Positions 7,969 to 20,190 of a stretch of DNA of 64,000 bases are shown here, one piece after another (position 1 is the first letter of the stretch; each line of letters begins with the position of its first letter). Source of the DNA: Serratia plymuthica NBRC 102599 (GTDB taxonomy: Bacteria > Pseudomonadota > Gammaproteobacteria > Enterobacterales > Enterobacteriaceae); contig NZ_BCTU01000009.1 in the NCBI RefSeq assembly GCF_001590925.1, positions 1-64,000 of the forward strand, read 5' to 3'. The notes beneath the pieces are model-generated. The model did not search any database and had not been told where the DNA came from. It saw only the letters and a program-made list of their open reading frames with translations. Position numbers and translations under genes: made by a program.

Positions 7969-9039
7969 ATGTGTGCCACAGAAAAACACATGATTGTTGT
8001 AGGCGCGGGAATTATGGGTGCTTCGATAGCCTATCACCTGGCCAGCCGCGGGATAAAAGTGACCGTTATCGATAAAGACCACCCGGCTGCTGGGGCCACC
8101 GGCAGCTCTTTTGGCTGGATACACACTACGGTGAGTGACGATGCGCCAGATGCCCTTCTTCGTCGCGCCTCGGTGGCGGACTGGCATCGGTTGGAAAAAG
8201 AGATCCCGGAACTCTGGGTTAACTGGACGGGAGCGCTCAGTTACGACGATTTTTCACTGGAGAGCCAGGCCGACGATAGCTTGCTTCGGCAACCAGGCAT
8301 ATCCCAACTTGAACCCGCGCTGAATAACCCGCCGCAACGGGCTTATTATGCACAGCAAGATGGGGCTGTCGATCCCATAGACGCCACTAGTGTTCTGCTG
8401 GATAAAGCCTGTAGTCTCGGGGCCACGCTCAAAACCCAGACGGCGGTAATCGGGTTTACCCGAGAAGGAAACAAAATTACCGGCATCGAGACGCCAGAGG
8501 GCGTATTGAAGGCGGATTGCCTCATCCTGGCGTGCGGAACAGGTATATCGCCCCTGCTCGATGCCATGGGTACCCCGCTGCCGATCATGGCCTCGCCGGC
8601 CATTTTATTGCGGTACGGCGCGACAGGCCACGTAGTTAACACCCTGATTTCAGGCCATGACATAGAGGTTCGCCATACCCGCAACGGGGATATTTTAGCC
8701 GTGGAAGATTATCCGGCAACCGGCGGAATGGATGGAGTCGCCTCTGACACGCTCACGGCGATGAAAGTCGCCTTAAAAGGCACAGAGTCGGCGCAATTGC
8801 TTAGCCAATCGGTAGGGCTGCGGCCTGTGCCGGAAGATGGATGCCCGGTCATCGGATTCATGGGGGATGCAACAGGCGTTTATGTGGCGGTGATGCATCC
8901 GGCAGTGACCTGCGCAGCCACCTTGGGGAGAATGATAAGTGAGGAGTTGGTCACCGGTAAATCGCTGGAAATGCTTGAAAGTTATCGGCCGGCGCGCTTC
9001 TTCTCTGGCCAAGGCGGCAGCCGCAGTTTGTCATCATGA
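7969..9039 (+). CDS. FAD-dependent amine/D-amino-acid oxidoreductase (DAO family)
   Basis: 356 residues. An N-terminal FAD-binding motif GAGIMG (12-17) is followed by the acidic ribose-binding strand end VIDKDHP and the DAO-typical GATGSSFGW. A C-terminal GLRPVPEDGCPVIG segment matches the glycine oxidase/D-amino-acid dehydrogenase group. Such enzymes oxidise amines or amino acids with FAD, passing electrons to oxygen or the respiratory chain. GAGGG lies 7 bp before the ATG. It follows the HxlR regulator by 49 bp and could be co-transcribed with it. Substrate unknown. Confidence 0.83.
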   Translation: MCATEKHMIVVGAGIMGASIAYHLASRGIKVTVIDKDHPAAGATGSSFGWIHTTVSDDAPDALLRRASVADWHRLEKEIPELWVNWTGALSYDDFSLESQADDSLLRQPGISQLEPALNNPPQRAYYAQQDGAVDPIDATSVLLDKACSLGATLKTQTAVIGFTREGNKITGIETPEGVLKADCLILACGTGISPLLDAMGTPLPIMASPAILLRYGATGHVVNTLISGHDIEVRHTRNGDILAVEDYPATGGMDGVASDTLTAMKVALKGTESAQLLSQSVGLRPVPEDGCPVIGFMGDATGVYVAVMHPAVTCAATLGRMISEELVTGKSLEMLESYRPARFFSGQGGSRSLSS

Positions 9040-9084
9040 GCCATTACCCTGCACCGGGCCATTTCCGCTGCAGGGTATACGCAT

Positions 9085-12171
<3,087 letters not shown>

Positions 12172-12252
12172 TTAATGATACCCGTATTGATTTAAAAACG
12201 ATTTAGAGGCCCGGCATACATTCTTCATGCATAGTTAAAAAACCGAAAAGCG

Positions 12253-13152
12253 CTAACCTCCCTCTCCGGTCTCGGTGTTCACCCGCTTACCAATGTCTTT
12301 AAGCTCTGAGTATTTTTCCAATAGCTGCGGGCCGTCATCAAGGCTTGTGGCAAACATCCACATATACGTCATTACCGAGTAAATATGGCCGGCAGTGATG
12401 CCCGCCGACTGAGTCATCCATGCAATGGTCAGGCTAAACAGCAGGGCAACCAGCGCACCAATCGACAAATACCCCAACGCTTCGCGATCGGAGAGCCGTA
12501 TGCGCAATTTGGCAAGCGTCAAATAATGCCTCTCGAGGGAAAGCACGGTGGCCTTATTAACGAAATCCACCTCTTTTTCAAGGCGGTTATTAAGCTTGTT
12601 GTACAGCGCTTCGTTTTTATGGGCATAACGGGAAAGGAAACAGGCCAGAAAGGCCAGTATGACCAGACAAGCGACACCCGCCCAGAATTCAATGACCAGC
12701 AACATCACCGCGGCCCCCAGCATGGCGGCCAGCGACGTGATGAGCGTAGGCAAATGCAACTCGAAGAAATCGACGAACTCTCTCGATAAGGCTACGCGCG
12801 CGGCCACGGTTGAAGGGTTGAGCCTGTTTTTGCGTTGCGTCATGACCACAGATACCGCCAACGCGGCATAAATTCTGGCAAAGGTGCGTGTATCCACGCT
12901 TCGGCGTGCAGCGCCAAGGCACCACATGAATAAGATCATCACGCCATACAGCATCGCGTTTAACATCTGCCCCGACAAAATGGCATTAATGGAAATGCCG
13001 GCCAGCATCGGATACAGCAGATACGTGACGTTCTCCGCGACCACCAGCAGGAAGGTAAAGAACAACTTTTTTCGATGGCGCCTTGCGAGTGATTTCAACG
13101 TGTTGGACGCGCTGCCAGCCACGGGCGGTGCCGTAATGTTTTGACTGTTCAT
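12253..13152 (-). CDS. ABC-transporter-like six-TM protein without an ATPase domain
   Basis: 299 residues with an ABC-exporter-type membrane domain (the ABC_membrane_3 kind) and no Walker A or LSGGQ motif. The N-terminal RRHRKKLFFTFLLVVAENV resembles the first TM of exporters; a central hydrophilic segment KNRLNPSTVAARVALSREF is characteristic of this small family. The ATG at 13152 is divergent from a TetR regulator and close to two GAGC-N4-GCTC dyads. Function is unknown. Lying upstream of an RND pump in what looks like one operon, it may take part in efflux or envelope-stress defence. The family name is recalled, not computed. Confidence 0.75.
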   Translation of the reverse strand: MNSQNITAPPVAGSASNTLKSLARRHRKKLFFTFLLVVAENVTYLLYPMLAGISINAILSGQMLNAMLYGVMILFMWCLGAARRSVDTRTFARIYAALAVSVVMTQRKNRLNPSTVAARVALSREFVDFFELHLPTLITSLAAMLGAAVMLLVIEFWAGVACLVILAFLACFLSRYAHKNEALYNKLNNRLEKEVDFVNKATVLSLERHYLTLAKLRIRLSDREALGYLSIGALVALLFSLTIAWMTQSAGITAGHIYSVMTYMWMFATSLDDGPQLLEKYSELKDIGKRVNTETGEGG

Positions 13153-13181
13153 TGTGGTTGTTTCTGTTAAAATTAAAATTA

Positions 13182-13231
13182 GAGCGATTGCTCAAAACAA
13201 TGAAGTCATGCTATTTGAGCAGTTGCTCAAA
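13182..13231. promoter_or_regulatory. Two TetR operator copies
   Basis: GAGC-GATT-GCTC at 13182-13193 and an 18-bp palindrome TTTGAGCA-GT-TGCTCAAA at 13214-13231, both built on GAGC-N4-GCTC with AAA on the right. They lie between the divergent starts of the six-TM protein and the TetR gene; the right site ends 18 bp before the regulator ATG. Confidence 0.7.
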
Positions 13232-13249
13232 GTCAATGGGAGGAAAGAG

Positions 13250-13840
13250 ATGAAAGGCAAGTCTGAGCTGATGAGAGACAAAATTCTGCATGGCGTTGTA
13301 GAACTGTTTATAGAAAAAGGCATTGAGAAAGTCACCACGCGCGAGCTTACCGAGTACGTAGGCATCTCTCGCAGTCATATTTATCACTATTTTAAAGACT
13401 GGCAATCCCTGTGCCTCGAAGCCTTAACAAACTTCATGCACCGCGAACTGGAAGAATTTCGCACTCTCATTGCGCCCTTACCCGCCGCTCAGAAACTGCA
13501 AGAATTTATTGATGGCATGATATCCGAAACGCCGGACCCTACCAGGAAGCTGTATGGTTCCTTATGGCTGCTCTCCACACATAACGAAGCCTATTCGGAT
13601 CTGATGCAGTCTTTTTTAGCCGAGTGGCATCAGGTGCTGACTCATATCATCGAATCAGGCATCGAGGAAAAAACGTTTCGCCACGTTGATCCGCAACGCG
13701 TAGCGCGGCAACTGGACGCCATGCTGTTTGGTTACGGTGAACATCTTTTTACCCTGCCTTCTGCGCAAGCGTTGAAACAAGCGGAAGAAGACATTGACGA
13801 TTTCATTCAACGAAACTTGCTGCTCACCGACAACAAATAG
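13250..13840 (+). CDS. TetR-family transcriptional repressor
   Basis: 196 residues from the ATG at 13250, directly behind a strong GGGAGGAAAGAG; the frame is open to 13154 but that would run through the operators. The helix-turn-helix is typical: GVVELFIEKGIEKVTTREL, then EYVGISRSHIYHYFKDWQSL. A divergent ligand-binding domain follows. It should repress the six-TM protein and the RND pump downstream of it until an inducer binds. A strong hairpin at 13851-13874 separates it from the convergent porin gene. Confidence 0.9.
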   Translation: MKGKSELMRDKILHGVVELFIEKGIEKVTTRELTEYVGISRSHIYHYFKDWQSLCLEALTNFMHRELEEFRTLIAPLPAAQKLQEFIDGMISETPDPTRKLYGSLWLLSTHNEAYSDLMQSFLAEWHQVLTHIIESGIEEKTFRHVDPQRVARQLDAMLFGYGEHLFTLPSAQALKQAEEDIDDFIQRNLLLTDNK

Positions 13841-13850
13841 AAAAGGCAAC

Positions 13851-13874
13851 GGGTGGCTACCTCTGCAGCCACCC
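13851..13874. terminator. Hairpin between convergent TetR and porin genes
   Basis: GGGTGGCT / AGCCACCC stem of 8 bp with an 8-nt loop, between the TetR stop (13840) and the porin stop (13888). The T-run is poor on both strands (a TTGCCTTTT stretch on the minus side), so termination strength is uncertain. Confidence 0.45.
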
Positions 13875-13887
13875 CGCGGGTCGGTTA

Positions 13888-15270
13888 TCAGAACCAGGCT
13901 TCCCACATTGCGCCAACGTTGAACGAATCCAGTTGGGTATCGTCGTCGGTGCCATTCACGCGTGCGGTATGTTTGTTATCCACGTCACCGCCGGTGACGT
14001 AGAAGCGCAACATAGGGCGGAACTCCGGCCCCATCGCAATCGAAATATTCTGCGACAGCGTGAGTTTCCAGCCGTGGTTATCGCCGCCCTGATCGTAGTC
14101 AACCCGTTGGTAGCCCGCCTCCAGCCAGGTTGAATGCACGTCGTTCCACCAATACATCGGCCGCACAATCGCACCGTAGTTGCGGCGATTATCAGCGCCG
14201 TCGGCATCGTTGGAGTAATCATGGAAAGCGAGCAGGTATTCCACCTGCGCCTGCTGGGTAAACTTGTAGTTCCCCTCGAAGCTGGCGTAGACCGCCGTCA
14301 ACTCGTCCGTTTTGTTGTAGACGCTGTTATCCGCATTGTTGGAGTAACGGGCGATGACCTTATTCACGCCTTTGTCGCCGGTATGGCTCAGCACCACGCC
14401 ACCCTGCCAGGCCTTAAGACGGTCATCGCTTTCCACGGCTTTCGAGTCAAAGCCGTAGTTGGCGTAAAGTTCCAAATCCAACGGGCCAACCTTCATGCCG
14501 TGAATTTTTGAGGTCAGCGCGTAGTTGCCTTTATCGCCGGTGCCTGAGCCACCGGTACAAGTGATACGCGACGGGTTGGCTTCGTCCTCCGCCACTCTCG
14601 GATCGCAAGATTCCACGGCAGCGACGGCGGCGACGTCAAACTGCACGCCGCCGATATCAAAGTTCTTCACCCCGGCGCCCTGACCATCGTGATTCATCCA
14701 GAAATAGTCGTTGATGCCCTGTTGCGGGCGCTGGTGAAAATCGCGGCCGGCCCACAGATAGGCATTCGGATTGGAGGCCAGAATATTGGTGACGCCGGCG
14801 TAGGCTTTCTTGAGGTTCACCTCGTCGCCCCAGTGGTCGAACATCACATTGACATCCCAGATAGCGCCGTTATCGCCTTTGAACGCTTTGGAAAGCTGGA
14901 ATTCGCCGCCATTGCCTTCGTTGCCCAAACGGCCCAACGCGGACGCGCCGTTGTAGGAACCGTCAACGCCGACGAATTTCTGATCGCCGCCCTGGAACTG
15001 CGCACCATAGCGGGCGTAACCGGAAAATTTGACGCCAAACGGGATCGCCATATCCGGCGACTGGGCGGTGCTTTGCGGCTCGGTAATCACATCGGCCTTT
15101 TTGTTTACGGCGGCATCTATTTTCGCCTGCCGTTGCGCCAGGGCTTTATCTACCGCTTTTGCCACGATGGCATCGATTTGTTCTTGGGTAAATTCTTGAG
15201 CGAGTACGGATCCAGAGCAAAGCGCGGCCATTACCGCCAGCGCCATTGGCAATTTATTATATATTTTCAT
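13888..15270 (-). CDS. LamB-family carbohydrate porin (BglH/ScrY type)
   Basis: 460 residues from the ATG at 15270 (MKIYNK). A 24-residue signal peptide ends SGSVLA before QEF. Next comes a charged, coiled-coil-like stretch (QEQIDAIVAKAVDKALAQRQ), as in ScrY and BglH, then an 18-strand maltoporin-type barrel starting GVKFSGYARYG and ending in a C-terminal Phe (MWEAWF), the outer-membrane insertion signal. It is the last gene of the beta-glucoside PTS operon, separated by 220 bp from the EIIA gene, and probably lets beta-glucosides cross the outer membrane. The gap may hold an extra promoter. BglH is the closest functional guess. Confidence 0.9.
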   Translation of the reverse strand: MKIYNKLPMALAVMAALCSGSVLAQEFTQEQIDAIVAKAVDKALAQRQAKIDAAVNKKADVITEPQSTAQSPDMAIPFGVKFSGYARYGAQFQGGDQKFVGVDGSYNGASALGRLGNEGNGGEFQLSKAFKGDNGAIWDVNVMFDHWGDEVNLKKAYAGVTNILASNPNAYLWAGRDFHQRPQQGINDYFWMNHDGQGAGVKNFDIGGVQFDVAAVAAVESCDPRVAEDEANPSRITCTGGSGTGDKGNYALTSKIHGMKVGPLDLELYANYGFDSKAVESDDRLKAWQGGVVLSHTGDKGVNKVIARYSNNADNSVYNKTDELTAVYASFEGNYKFTQQAQVEYLLAFHDYSNDADGADNRRNYGAIVRPMYWWNDVHSTWLEAGYQRVDYDQGGDNHGWKLTLSQNISIAMGPEFRPMLRFYVTGGDVDNKHTARVNGTDDDTQLDSFNVGAMWEAWF

Positions 15271-15490
15271 GGTTATCTCAATTGTACACACGTGATCTTA
15301 TAAGCCGCCTGAAGGCAGCTTTAATGATAATGTGTGGGCTGGTTTATTTTTAGATAACAGCCATCCTGTTCTGGTTTAAAAAACAACCGTGCTATCACCA
15401 AAACAAGCTGATTCTTTATTATTTGTATGGTACAGAACAGTTAAATTATTTTCGTGATTATTCCCCCTTATTGGAATGAACAACGTGTTA

Positions 15491-15796
15491 TTAGCGTTGG
15501 TAAAGATGAATGATCTCTTCCGATAATTCACGCGCCAGTAAAGACGTCATTAAATGATCCTGTGCGTGTACCATAATTAAGGTCATTGGCTGCCGGGCTT
15601 CACCGGCATCCTGTTCGATCAGTTTGGTTTGCATCTGATGCGCCTGGCGCGAAAAGCCATCGGCCTGCTGCAGCAGCGCTTTGGCTTCGCCGATGTTGCC
15701 TTCCCGCGCGGCGCGCAATGCCTCAAAGCACAGGCTGCGCGACTGGCCGGCGTTGACGATAATCTCCATGACCGCCTCTTCCAATTCAATCATCAT
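15491..15796 (-). CDS. PTS EIIA, lactose/cellobiose family
   Basis: 101 residues from the ATG at 15796, behind GGGAGACAA; a much longer open frame upstream runs antiparallel in register with the glucosidase gene and is not coding. This is a small all-helical trimeric EIIA (ChbA/LacF type). The phosphorylated His lies in the family motif VHAQDHLM (H77), with H81 next to it. It accepts phosphate from HPr and passes it to the EIIB Cys. The start overlaps the end of the glucosidase gene by 11 bp, showing translational coupling inside the operon. Confidence 0.92.
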   Translation of the reverse strand: MMIELEEAVMEIIVNAGQSRSLCFEALRAAREGNIGEAKALLQQADGFSRQAHQMQTKLIEQDAGEARQPMTLIMVHAQDHLMTSLLARELSEEIIHLYQR

Positions 15797-17189
15797 TTGT
15801 CTCCCGTTCGTTAAACCCATTGTCTGCGGCGGTAGCGGCAAACCACTCTCCGCTTTTCTTGACGGTGCGTTGCTGGCTGGCCAAATCCAATTGCACCAGA
15901 CCGTAGCGATTTTTATATCCGTTGCACCATGACCAGTTATCAATAAACGTCCACATGTGATAGCCGAGGCAATTACTGCCTTCGCTAATGCCTTTATGCA
16001 GCCATTTAAGGTGTTCGGAAACAAATTCAATACGATAATGATCGTTGATTTGTCCGTTTTCAATAAAGCGTTGTTCGTTTTCCACCCCCATGCCGTTTTC
16101 GGAAATAAAACAGCGCGGATTGTCATAGTTAACGCGCAAATTGGTCAGAATGTCATAAATACCCGGTTCGTAAATTTCCCAGCCGCGATAAGGGTTCATT
16201 TTTCTGCCGGGCATTTCATAGTTTTCGAATAACCATTCAGGCATAAAGGGCGCCAGCGGGTTTACGGCGCTGTCACGGCATTTCACGCGGCGCGGCTGGT
16301 AATAGTTAACGCCGAGCAGGTCAATCTTTCCTTCGGCGATCAGCGCCCGATCGCCGGGCTGGCAGGCCGGAAGCTGATCCCAGGTTTTCAGCAATGCCAC
16401 CAGATCGGCCGGATATTCGCCACGCAGCACCGGATCGAGGAAACTGCGGTTAAACAGCAAGTCGGCATGGTGCGCGGCACTCACATCCGCCGGATTTTGC
16501 GAACGCGGGTAAGACGGCGTCAGGTTCAGCACGATACCGATCTCTCCGGCGTAAAGCCCGGCGCGAAACGCCCGCACCGCCGACGCATGCGCCAGCACCG
16601 TGTGGTATGCCACCGTCGCCGCCCGCTTAAAGTCGACCACGTTGGGATAGTGGAAATCATACAAATAGCCGCCTTCGACCGGCACAATCGGCTCGTTGAA
16701 GGTGAACCAATGCATCACCCGGTCGCCAAACAGCTCAAAGCAGATCTGCGCATAGCGGCTAAAGGCCGCGACCACGTCACGGTTTTCCCAGCCGCCCTTC
16801 TCCTGCATCGCCATCGGCATATCGAAGTGAAACAGTGTAATAAACGGCTTGATGCCCTGCGCCAGCAGCTCATCAATCACGTTGTTATAAAACGCCACCG
16901 CTTGCGGATTCACCTCGCCCGTTCCGTCCGGGATCAACCGCGACCAACTCAAAGAGGTACGAAAACTGTTATGGTTGAGCTGTTTCAGCAGCGCGATATC
17001 CTGACGCCAGTTCCGGTAAAAGGTCGACGTCTCCTGCGGGCCCACCTGCTGATGAAAGCGCCAGGGTTGATTGGCGTACCAGGTGTCCCAAATTGTCGGG
17101 CTTTTACCGCCCTGTCGGCTGTCCCCTTCGGTTTGCAGCGCAGAGCTGGCGCTGCCCCACCAGAAGTCTTCGGGAAATACGTATTTCAT
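15786..17189 (-). CDS. 6-phospho-beta-glucosidase, glycoside hydrolase family 1
   Basis: 467 residues from the ATG at 17189 (MKYVFPEDFWWGS), the standard GH1 start with GGAG upstream; longer frames run into the EIIC gene. Catalytic residues are visible: acid/base Glu in FTFNEP (E166) and nucleophile Glu in FISENGMG (E364). GH1 enzymes fold as a TIM barrel and act in the cytosol. Together with EIIA, EIIB and EIIC on the same strand it should hydrolyse phosphorylated cellobiose, arbutin or salicin delivered by the PTS. It starts 20 bp after EIIC ends. Confidence 0.94.
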   Translation of the reverse strand: MKYVFPEDFWWGSASSALQTEGDSRQGGKSPTIWDTWYANQPWRFHQQVGPQETSTFYRNWRQDIALLKQLNHNSFRTSLSWSRLIPDGTGEVNPQAVAFYNNVIDELLAQGIKPFITLFHFDMPMAMQEKGGWENRDVVAAFSRYAQICFELFGDRVMHWFTFNEPIVPVEGGYLYDFHYPNVVDFKRAATVAYHTVLAHASAVRAFRAGLYAGEIGIVLNLTPSYPRSQNPADVSAAHHADLLFNRSFLDPVLRGEYPADLVALLKTWDQLPACQPGDRALIAEGKIDLLGVNYYQPRRVKCRDSAVNPLAPFMPEWLFENYEMPGRKMNPYRGWEIYEPGIYDILTNLRVNYDNPRCFISENGMGVENEQRFIENGQINDHYRIEFVSEHLKWLHKGISEGSNCLGYHMWTFIDNWSWCNGYKNRYGLVQLDLASQQRTVKKSGEWFAATAADNGFNERETNDD

Positions 17190-17209
17190 GCTTCGGTTCT
17201 CCATAAATA

Positions 17210-18538
17210 TCAGTTGTTGCTGACAGTTCCGGCCAGCGGTGCACCGCTCTGCGCTTTTTGCTCTTCGGTTTTCATTAAAGAGCGCTCGTAGGCACGCAGG
17301 AACGGCAAGTACATCAGGGCGGACATCACCATACAGATAACGCACATCACTACCGGGCTGAACGCCCAGTTTGCCGCCCAAGAGGCGCCGATGGGCGCCG
17401 GCGTGGTCCACGGCGTGAGCGATACCACCTGCGCCAGCCATCCCAAACGCGTCGCGGTATAGGCCAGTACGGCGTTGACCATGGGAACGCAGACGAACGG
17501 AATGAACAACATCGGGTTCATGATGATCGGCGCACCAAACAGGATCGGTTCATTGATGTTAAAGAAGCTCGGCACCACGCCCATTTTGCCGATGGTGCGC
17601 AGGTGCGCAACGCGGCTGCGCAACAGCAGGAAAGCCAGCGGTAAGGTCGAGCCGACGCCGCCAATCAGCAGATAGTGATCCCAGAAACCTTGCAAATAAA
17701 CGTGTGGCAATGCCGTCCCCGCCGCCAGCGCCGCCTGATTGACCGACAAGTTCGCCATCCAGAACGGGTTCATGATGCCGGTGACGATCAGCGCACCGTG
17801 GATACCGGCGAACCAGAAAATCTGGCACAGCAATACCGACAGCAAAATGGCAGGCAGCGAATCCGAAGCGGACACCAGCGGTTCCAGCAGATGCATAATC
17901 GCCTGCGGCAGGATCATGCCGGTTTGCGCTTCGATAAACAGATTCAGCGGATGCAACGTACCAATCACCACCAGGACCGGGATCAGGATCTCAAACGAAC
18001 GCGCCACCCCGGTAGGCACCTCTTTCGGCAACCGAATAGTGACGTTGTTCTGCTTGAGCCAGGCGTAAACGCGGGTTGAGTAAATGGCGGTGATCAGGGC
18101 GGTGAAAATCCCTTGCCCGGAGAGATACTGGGTGGATATTTTGCCGTCGGCATAAGGGGCCGCCACCAGCAAAAAGGCCATAAATGCCAGCAAGCCGGAC
18201 ATTACAGGATCGAGATTAAACTGCCGCCCGAGGCTGGCACCAATCCCCACGGAGATGAAGAAAGTCATCACCCCCATACTCAGGTTGAACGGCAACATCA
18301 GTTGCGCGCGGTAAGTCTGCGAAAAATCCAGCCAGCCACGCGCAAAGCTGTTCGTGGTATCGGCGGAGAACGGCGGAAAGATGAAGACCAGCATGAACGA
18401 ACCAATAATCATAAACGGCAACGCGGCGGTAAAACCATCGCGGATGGCGATGACGTATTTCTGCTGCCCCAGGCGGCCGGCCAACGGGGTGATGGATTGC
18501 TCGATGACGGCAATCATTGACTGATATAACGAACTCAT
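17210..18538 (-). CDS. PTS EIIC, lactose/cellobiose family permease
   Basis: 442 residues with about ten hydrophobic segments. Family hallmarks include a first TM region PFMIIGSFMLVFIFPPF and the substrate-site motif FFNINEPILFGAPIIMNP near residue 340. EIIC carries the sugar across the inner membrane and presents it for phosphorylation by EIIB. It starts 12 bp after the EIIB stop and is followed 20 bp later by the glucosidase. The gene order EIIB-EIIC-GH1-EIIA-porin indicates a beta-glucoside/cellobiose importer; the exact sugar is inferred from the GH1 partner. Confidence 0.94.
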   Translation of the reverse strand: MSSLYQSMIAVIEQSITPLAGRLGQQKYVIAIRDGFTAALPFMIIGSFMLVFIFPPFSADTTNSFARGWLDFSQTYRAQLMLPFNLSMGVMTFFISVGIGASLGRQFNLDPVMSGLLAFMAFLLVAAPYADGKISTQYLSGQGIFTALITAIYSTRVYAWLKQNNVTIRLPKEVPTGVARSFEILIPVLVVIGTLHPLNLFIEAQTGMILPQAIMHLLEPLVSASDSLPAILLSVLLCQIFWFAGIHGALIVTGIMNPFWMANLSVNQAALAAGTALPHVYLQGFWDHYLLIGGVGSTLPLAFLLLRSRVAHLRTIGKMGVVPSFFNINEPILFGAPIIMNPMLFIPFVCVPMVNAVLAYTATRLGWLAQVVSLTPWTTPAPIGASWAANWAFSPVVMCVICMVMSALMYLPFLRAYERSLMKTEEQKAQSGAPLAGTVSNN

Positions 18539-18550
18539 AGGAACACCTTT

Positions 18551-18865
18551 TTAGTGCGCCGCTGCGATCAGCGACAGAGCATAGTCCAGTACCTTCTCAC
18601 CGCGCTGCATGCCGTAGTCCATCGGATCAATGGGCTGAACGGGTATGCCTTGGACGGCAGCCTTTTCTGACAGTGTTTTAAGCATATATTTTACCTGCGG
18701 CCCCAGCAGCACCACCTGATAGCGTGGAAACTGCGTATCGAACTCGGCTACCCCATAGGCGTCGATCTCGACCGGCAACCCCCTTTCATTCGCCGCCTCC
18801 ACCATTTTCCTGACCAGCAGGCTGGTAGACATCCCAGCGGAACAGCACAGCATGATTTTGTACAT
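18551..18865 (-). CDS. PTS EIIB, lactose/cellobiose family
   Basis: 104 residues from the ATG at 18865, with GAGGAAGG six bases upstream. The phosphocysteine motif CSAGMSTSLLV begins at residue 8 (C8), as in E. coli ChbB. It takes phosphate from EIIA and hands it to the sugar bound by EIIC. This is the first gene of the operon; LacI-type operator sites lie just upstream at 18923-19086. Confidence 0.94.
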   Translation of the reverse strand: MYKIMLCCSAGMSTSLLVRKMVEAANERGLPVEIDAYGVAEFDTQFPRYQVVLLGPQVKYMLKTLSEKAAVQGIPVQPIDPMDYGMQRGEKVLDYALSLIAAAH

Positions 18866-18922
18866 CGACAACCTTCCTCAACGGGTAAATAACCTGAATG
18901 CGGGAGTGATTGGATATCATAC

Positions 18923-19086
18923 GGAAACCGTTTTCCATCGGGTGAGCGTGGAAGTGTGATACTCATCATAATCTAGCCACTGCAAGGGATTTTTATTGGA
19001 TTGCCATCACATATTTTTGTCTTGTTTTGAGGTGTTTTGACATGGTGTGGAAAATCGGTTTCCATGAAAAAAGGAAAACGGTTATA
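18923..19086. promoter_or_regulatory. Three LacI-type operator sites between EIIB and the regulator
   Basis: Site 1 GGAAACCGTTTTCC (18923-18936), site 2 GGAAAATCGGTTTCC (19049-19063) and a degenerate site 3 GGAAAACGGTTATA (19073-19086). Site 3 repeats the first 11 bases of the site 1 reverse complement. The central CG and GGAAA/TTTCC arms are what LacI/GalR-family dimers bind. Sites 1 and 2 are about 126 bp apart, so DNA looping is possible. Confidence 0.65.
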
Positions 19087-19161
19087 CTGCTGGCGGCGAT
19101 AATGTGAGCCGTTACCGGATGGGTTTTTACAGGCTGCAGCTTGGTCTGTCAGGAGATAAAG

Positions 19162-20115
19162 ATGTCAACAATCAACGATGTATCACGTTTAGCTGGGGTG
19201 TCAAAAGCCACAGTCTCGAGGGTGTTGAGTGGATCGCGCGGCGTTAAGGAAGCCAGCCGTCTCGCGGTATTGCAGGCGGCGGAAGAGCTCAATTACCGGC
19301 CCAACGTCATAGCGCAATCATTGCTTAGCCAATCGACAGGCTGCATCGGGGTTATCTGCGCGCAGGAGAACATTAACCAAACCACAGGTTATCTTTATGC
19401 GCTGGAAAAACAGCTCAGCCAGCATCAAAAGCATCTGCTGCTGCGTTTCGCCAATACCAAAGCGGGCGTGATGAACGCGCTGGACGAACTCACCTGCGGG
19501 TTGTGCGACGACGTGCTGATTATCGGCGCCCGTTTCCCGCTCAACATCCCGCATGACAACGTGATCCTGGTCGATTGCGCTGAGGCCGACACGCCTAACA
19601 GCATTCAGTTCGACCACGCTTTCGCCGCCGAAAGCGCCTGCAATTATCTGATTAGCCAGGGCAGACGCCAAATAGCCTTGATCCAGCCGGATGCCGGCGG
19701 CTGTGCCGATCAGGTGTTGCTGGGTTATAAGCTTGCGCTGGAAAACAACTTTTTGCCGTTCAATCGCAACCTGGTGTTTATGGATTCGACCACCTCTTCC
19801 GTTGCGGTACAGGTGCTGCTCAATAACGCCACCACGCTCAATTTCAACGCGCTGCTGGTGGCGGACGAGCAGGAGGCGCAGCGGGTGATTACCCAGCTAC
19901 AGGCGTTCAATAAATCCGTACCGGACGACATCATGGTCTTTAGCCTGGCCGGTTCGCTGCATTTGCCGGGCATTCCGGCGATCCCGTCCATCGAATATTC
20001 CATGGACGCCATGGCGGCGCGTATCGTCAGTTGGTTGACGGAAAAAACCCGGGATATGCTCGGCGCCTGTGTGCTGCGCGGAGATTTGATTATCCCGGAC
20101 AGGCACAAGCGTTAA
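19162..20115 (+). CDS. LacI-family repressor of the beta-glucoside PTS operon
   Basis: 317 residues from the ATG at 19162, behind AGGAGATAAAG. The LacI DNA-binding head is textbook: TINDVSRLAGVSKATVSRVL followed by the hinge region NYRPNVIAQSL. A periplasmic-binding-like effector domain follows. It is divergent from the EIIB gene with three matching operators in the shared intergenic region, so repression of the PTS operon relieved by a beta-glucoside or its phosphate is the likely role. A hairpin terminator lies just downstream. Confidence 0.92.
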   Translation: MSTINDVSRLAGVSKATVSRVLSGSRGVKEASRLAVLQAAEELNYRPNVIAQSLLSQSTGCIGVICAQENINQTTGYLYALEKQLSQHQKHLLLRFANTKAGVMNALDELTCGLCDDVLIIGARFPLNIPHDNVILVDCAEADTPNSIQFDHAFAAESACNYLISQGRRQIALIQPDAGGCADQVLLGYKLALENNFLPFNRNLVFMDSTTSSVAVQVLLNNATTLNFNALLVADEQEAQRVITQLQAFNKSVPDDIMVFSLAGSLHLPGIPAIPSIEYSMDAMAARIVSWLTEKTRDMLGACVLRGDLIIPDRHKR

Positions 20116-20144
20116 GCGATTACCGGCGCCGCAAGAAAACAAAA

Positions 20145-20165
20145 CGGGCCAACAAAGTTGGCCCG
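20145..20165 (-). terminator. Rho-independent terminator of the DUF4432 gene
   Basis: CGGGCCAAC-AAA-GTTGGCCCG, a perfect 9-bp stem with a 3-nt loop. On the minus strand it is followed by TTTTGTTTT. It separates two convergent genes and may also stop the LacI transcript. Confidence 0.8.
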
Positions 20166-20190
20166 CGATCGGTACGGTTCCTGCTGACGA

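Noticed and set aside
15797-16126. Long N-terminal extension of the EIIA frame
   Set aside because: It lies entirely within the glucosidase gene; the real EIIA starts at 15796 with a good ribosome site and standard family length.
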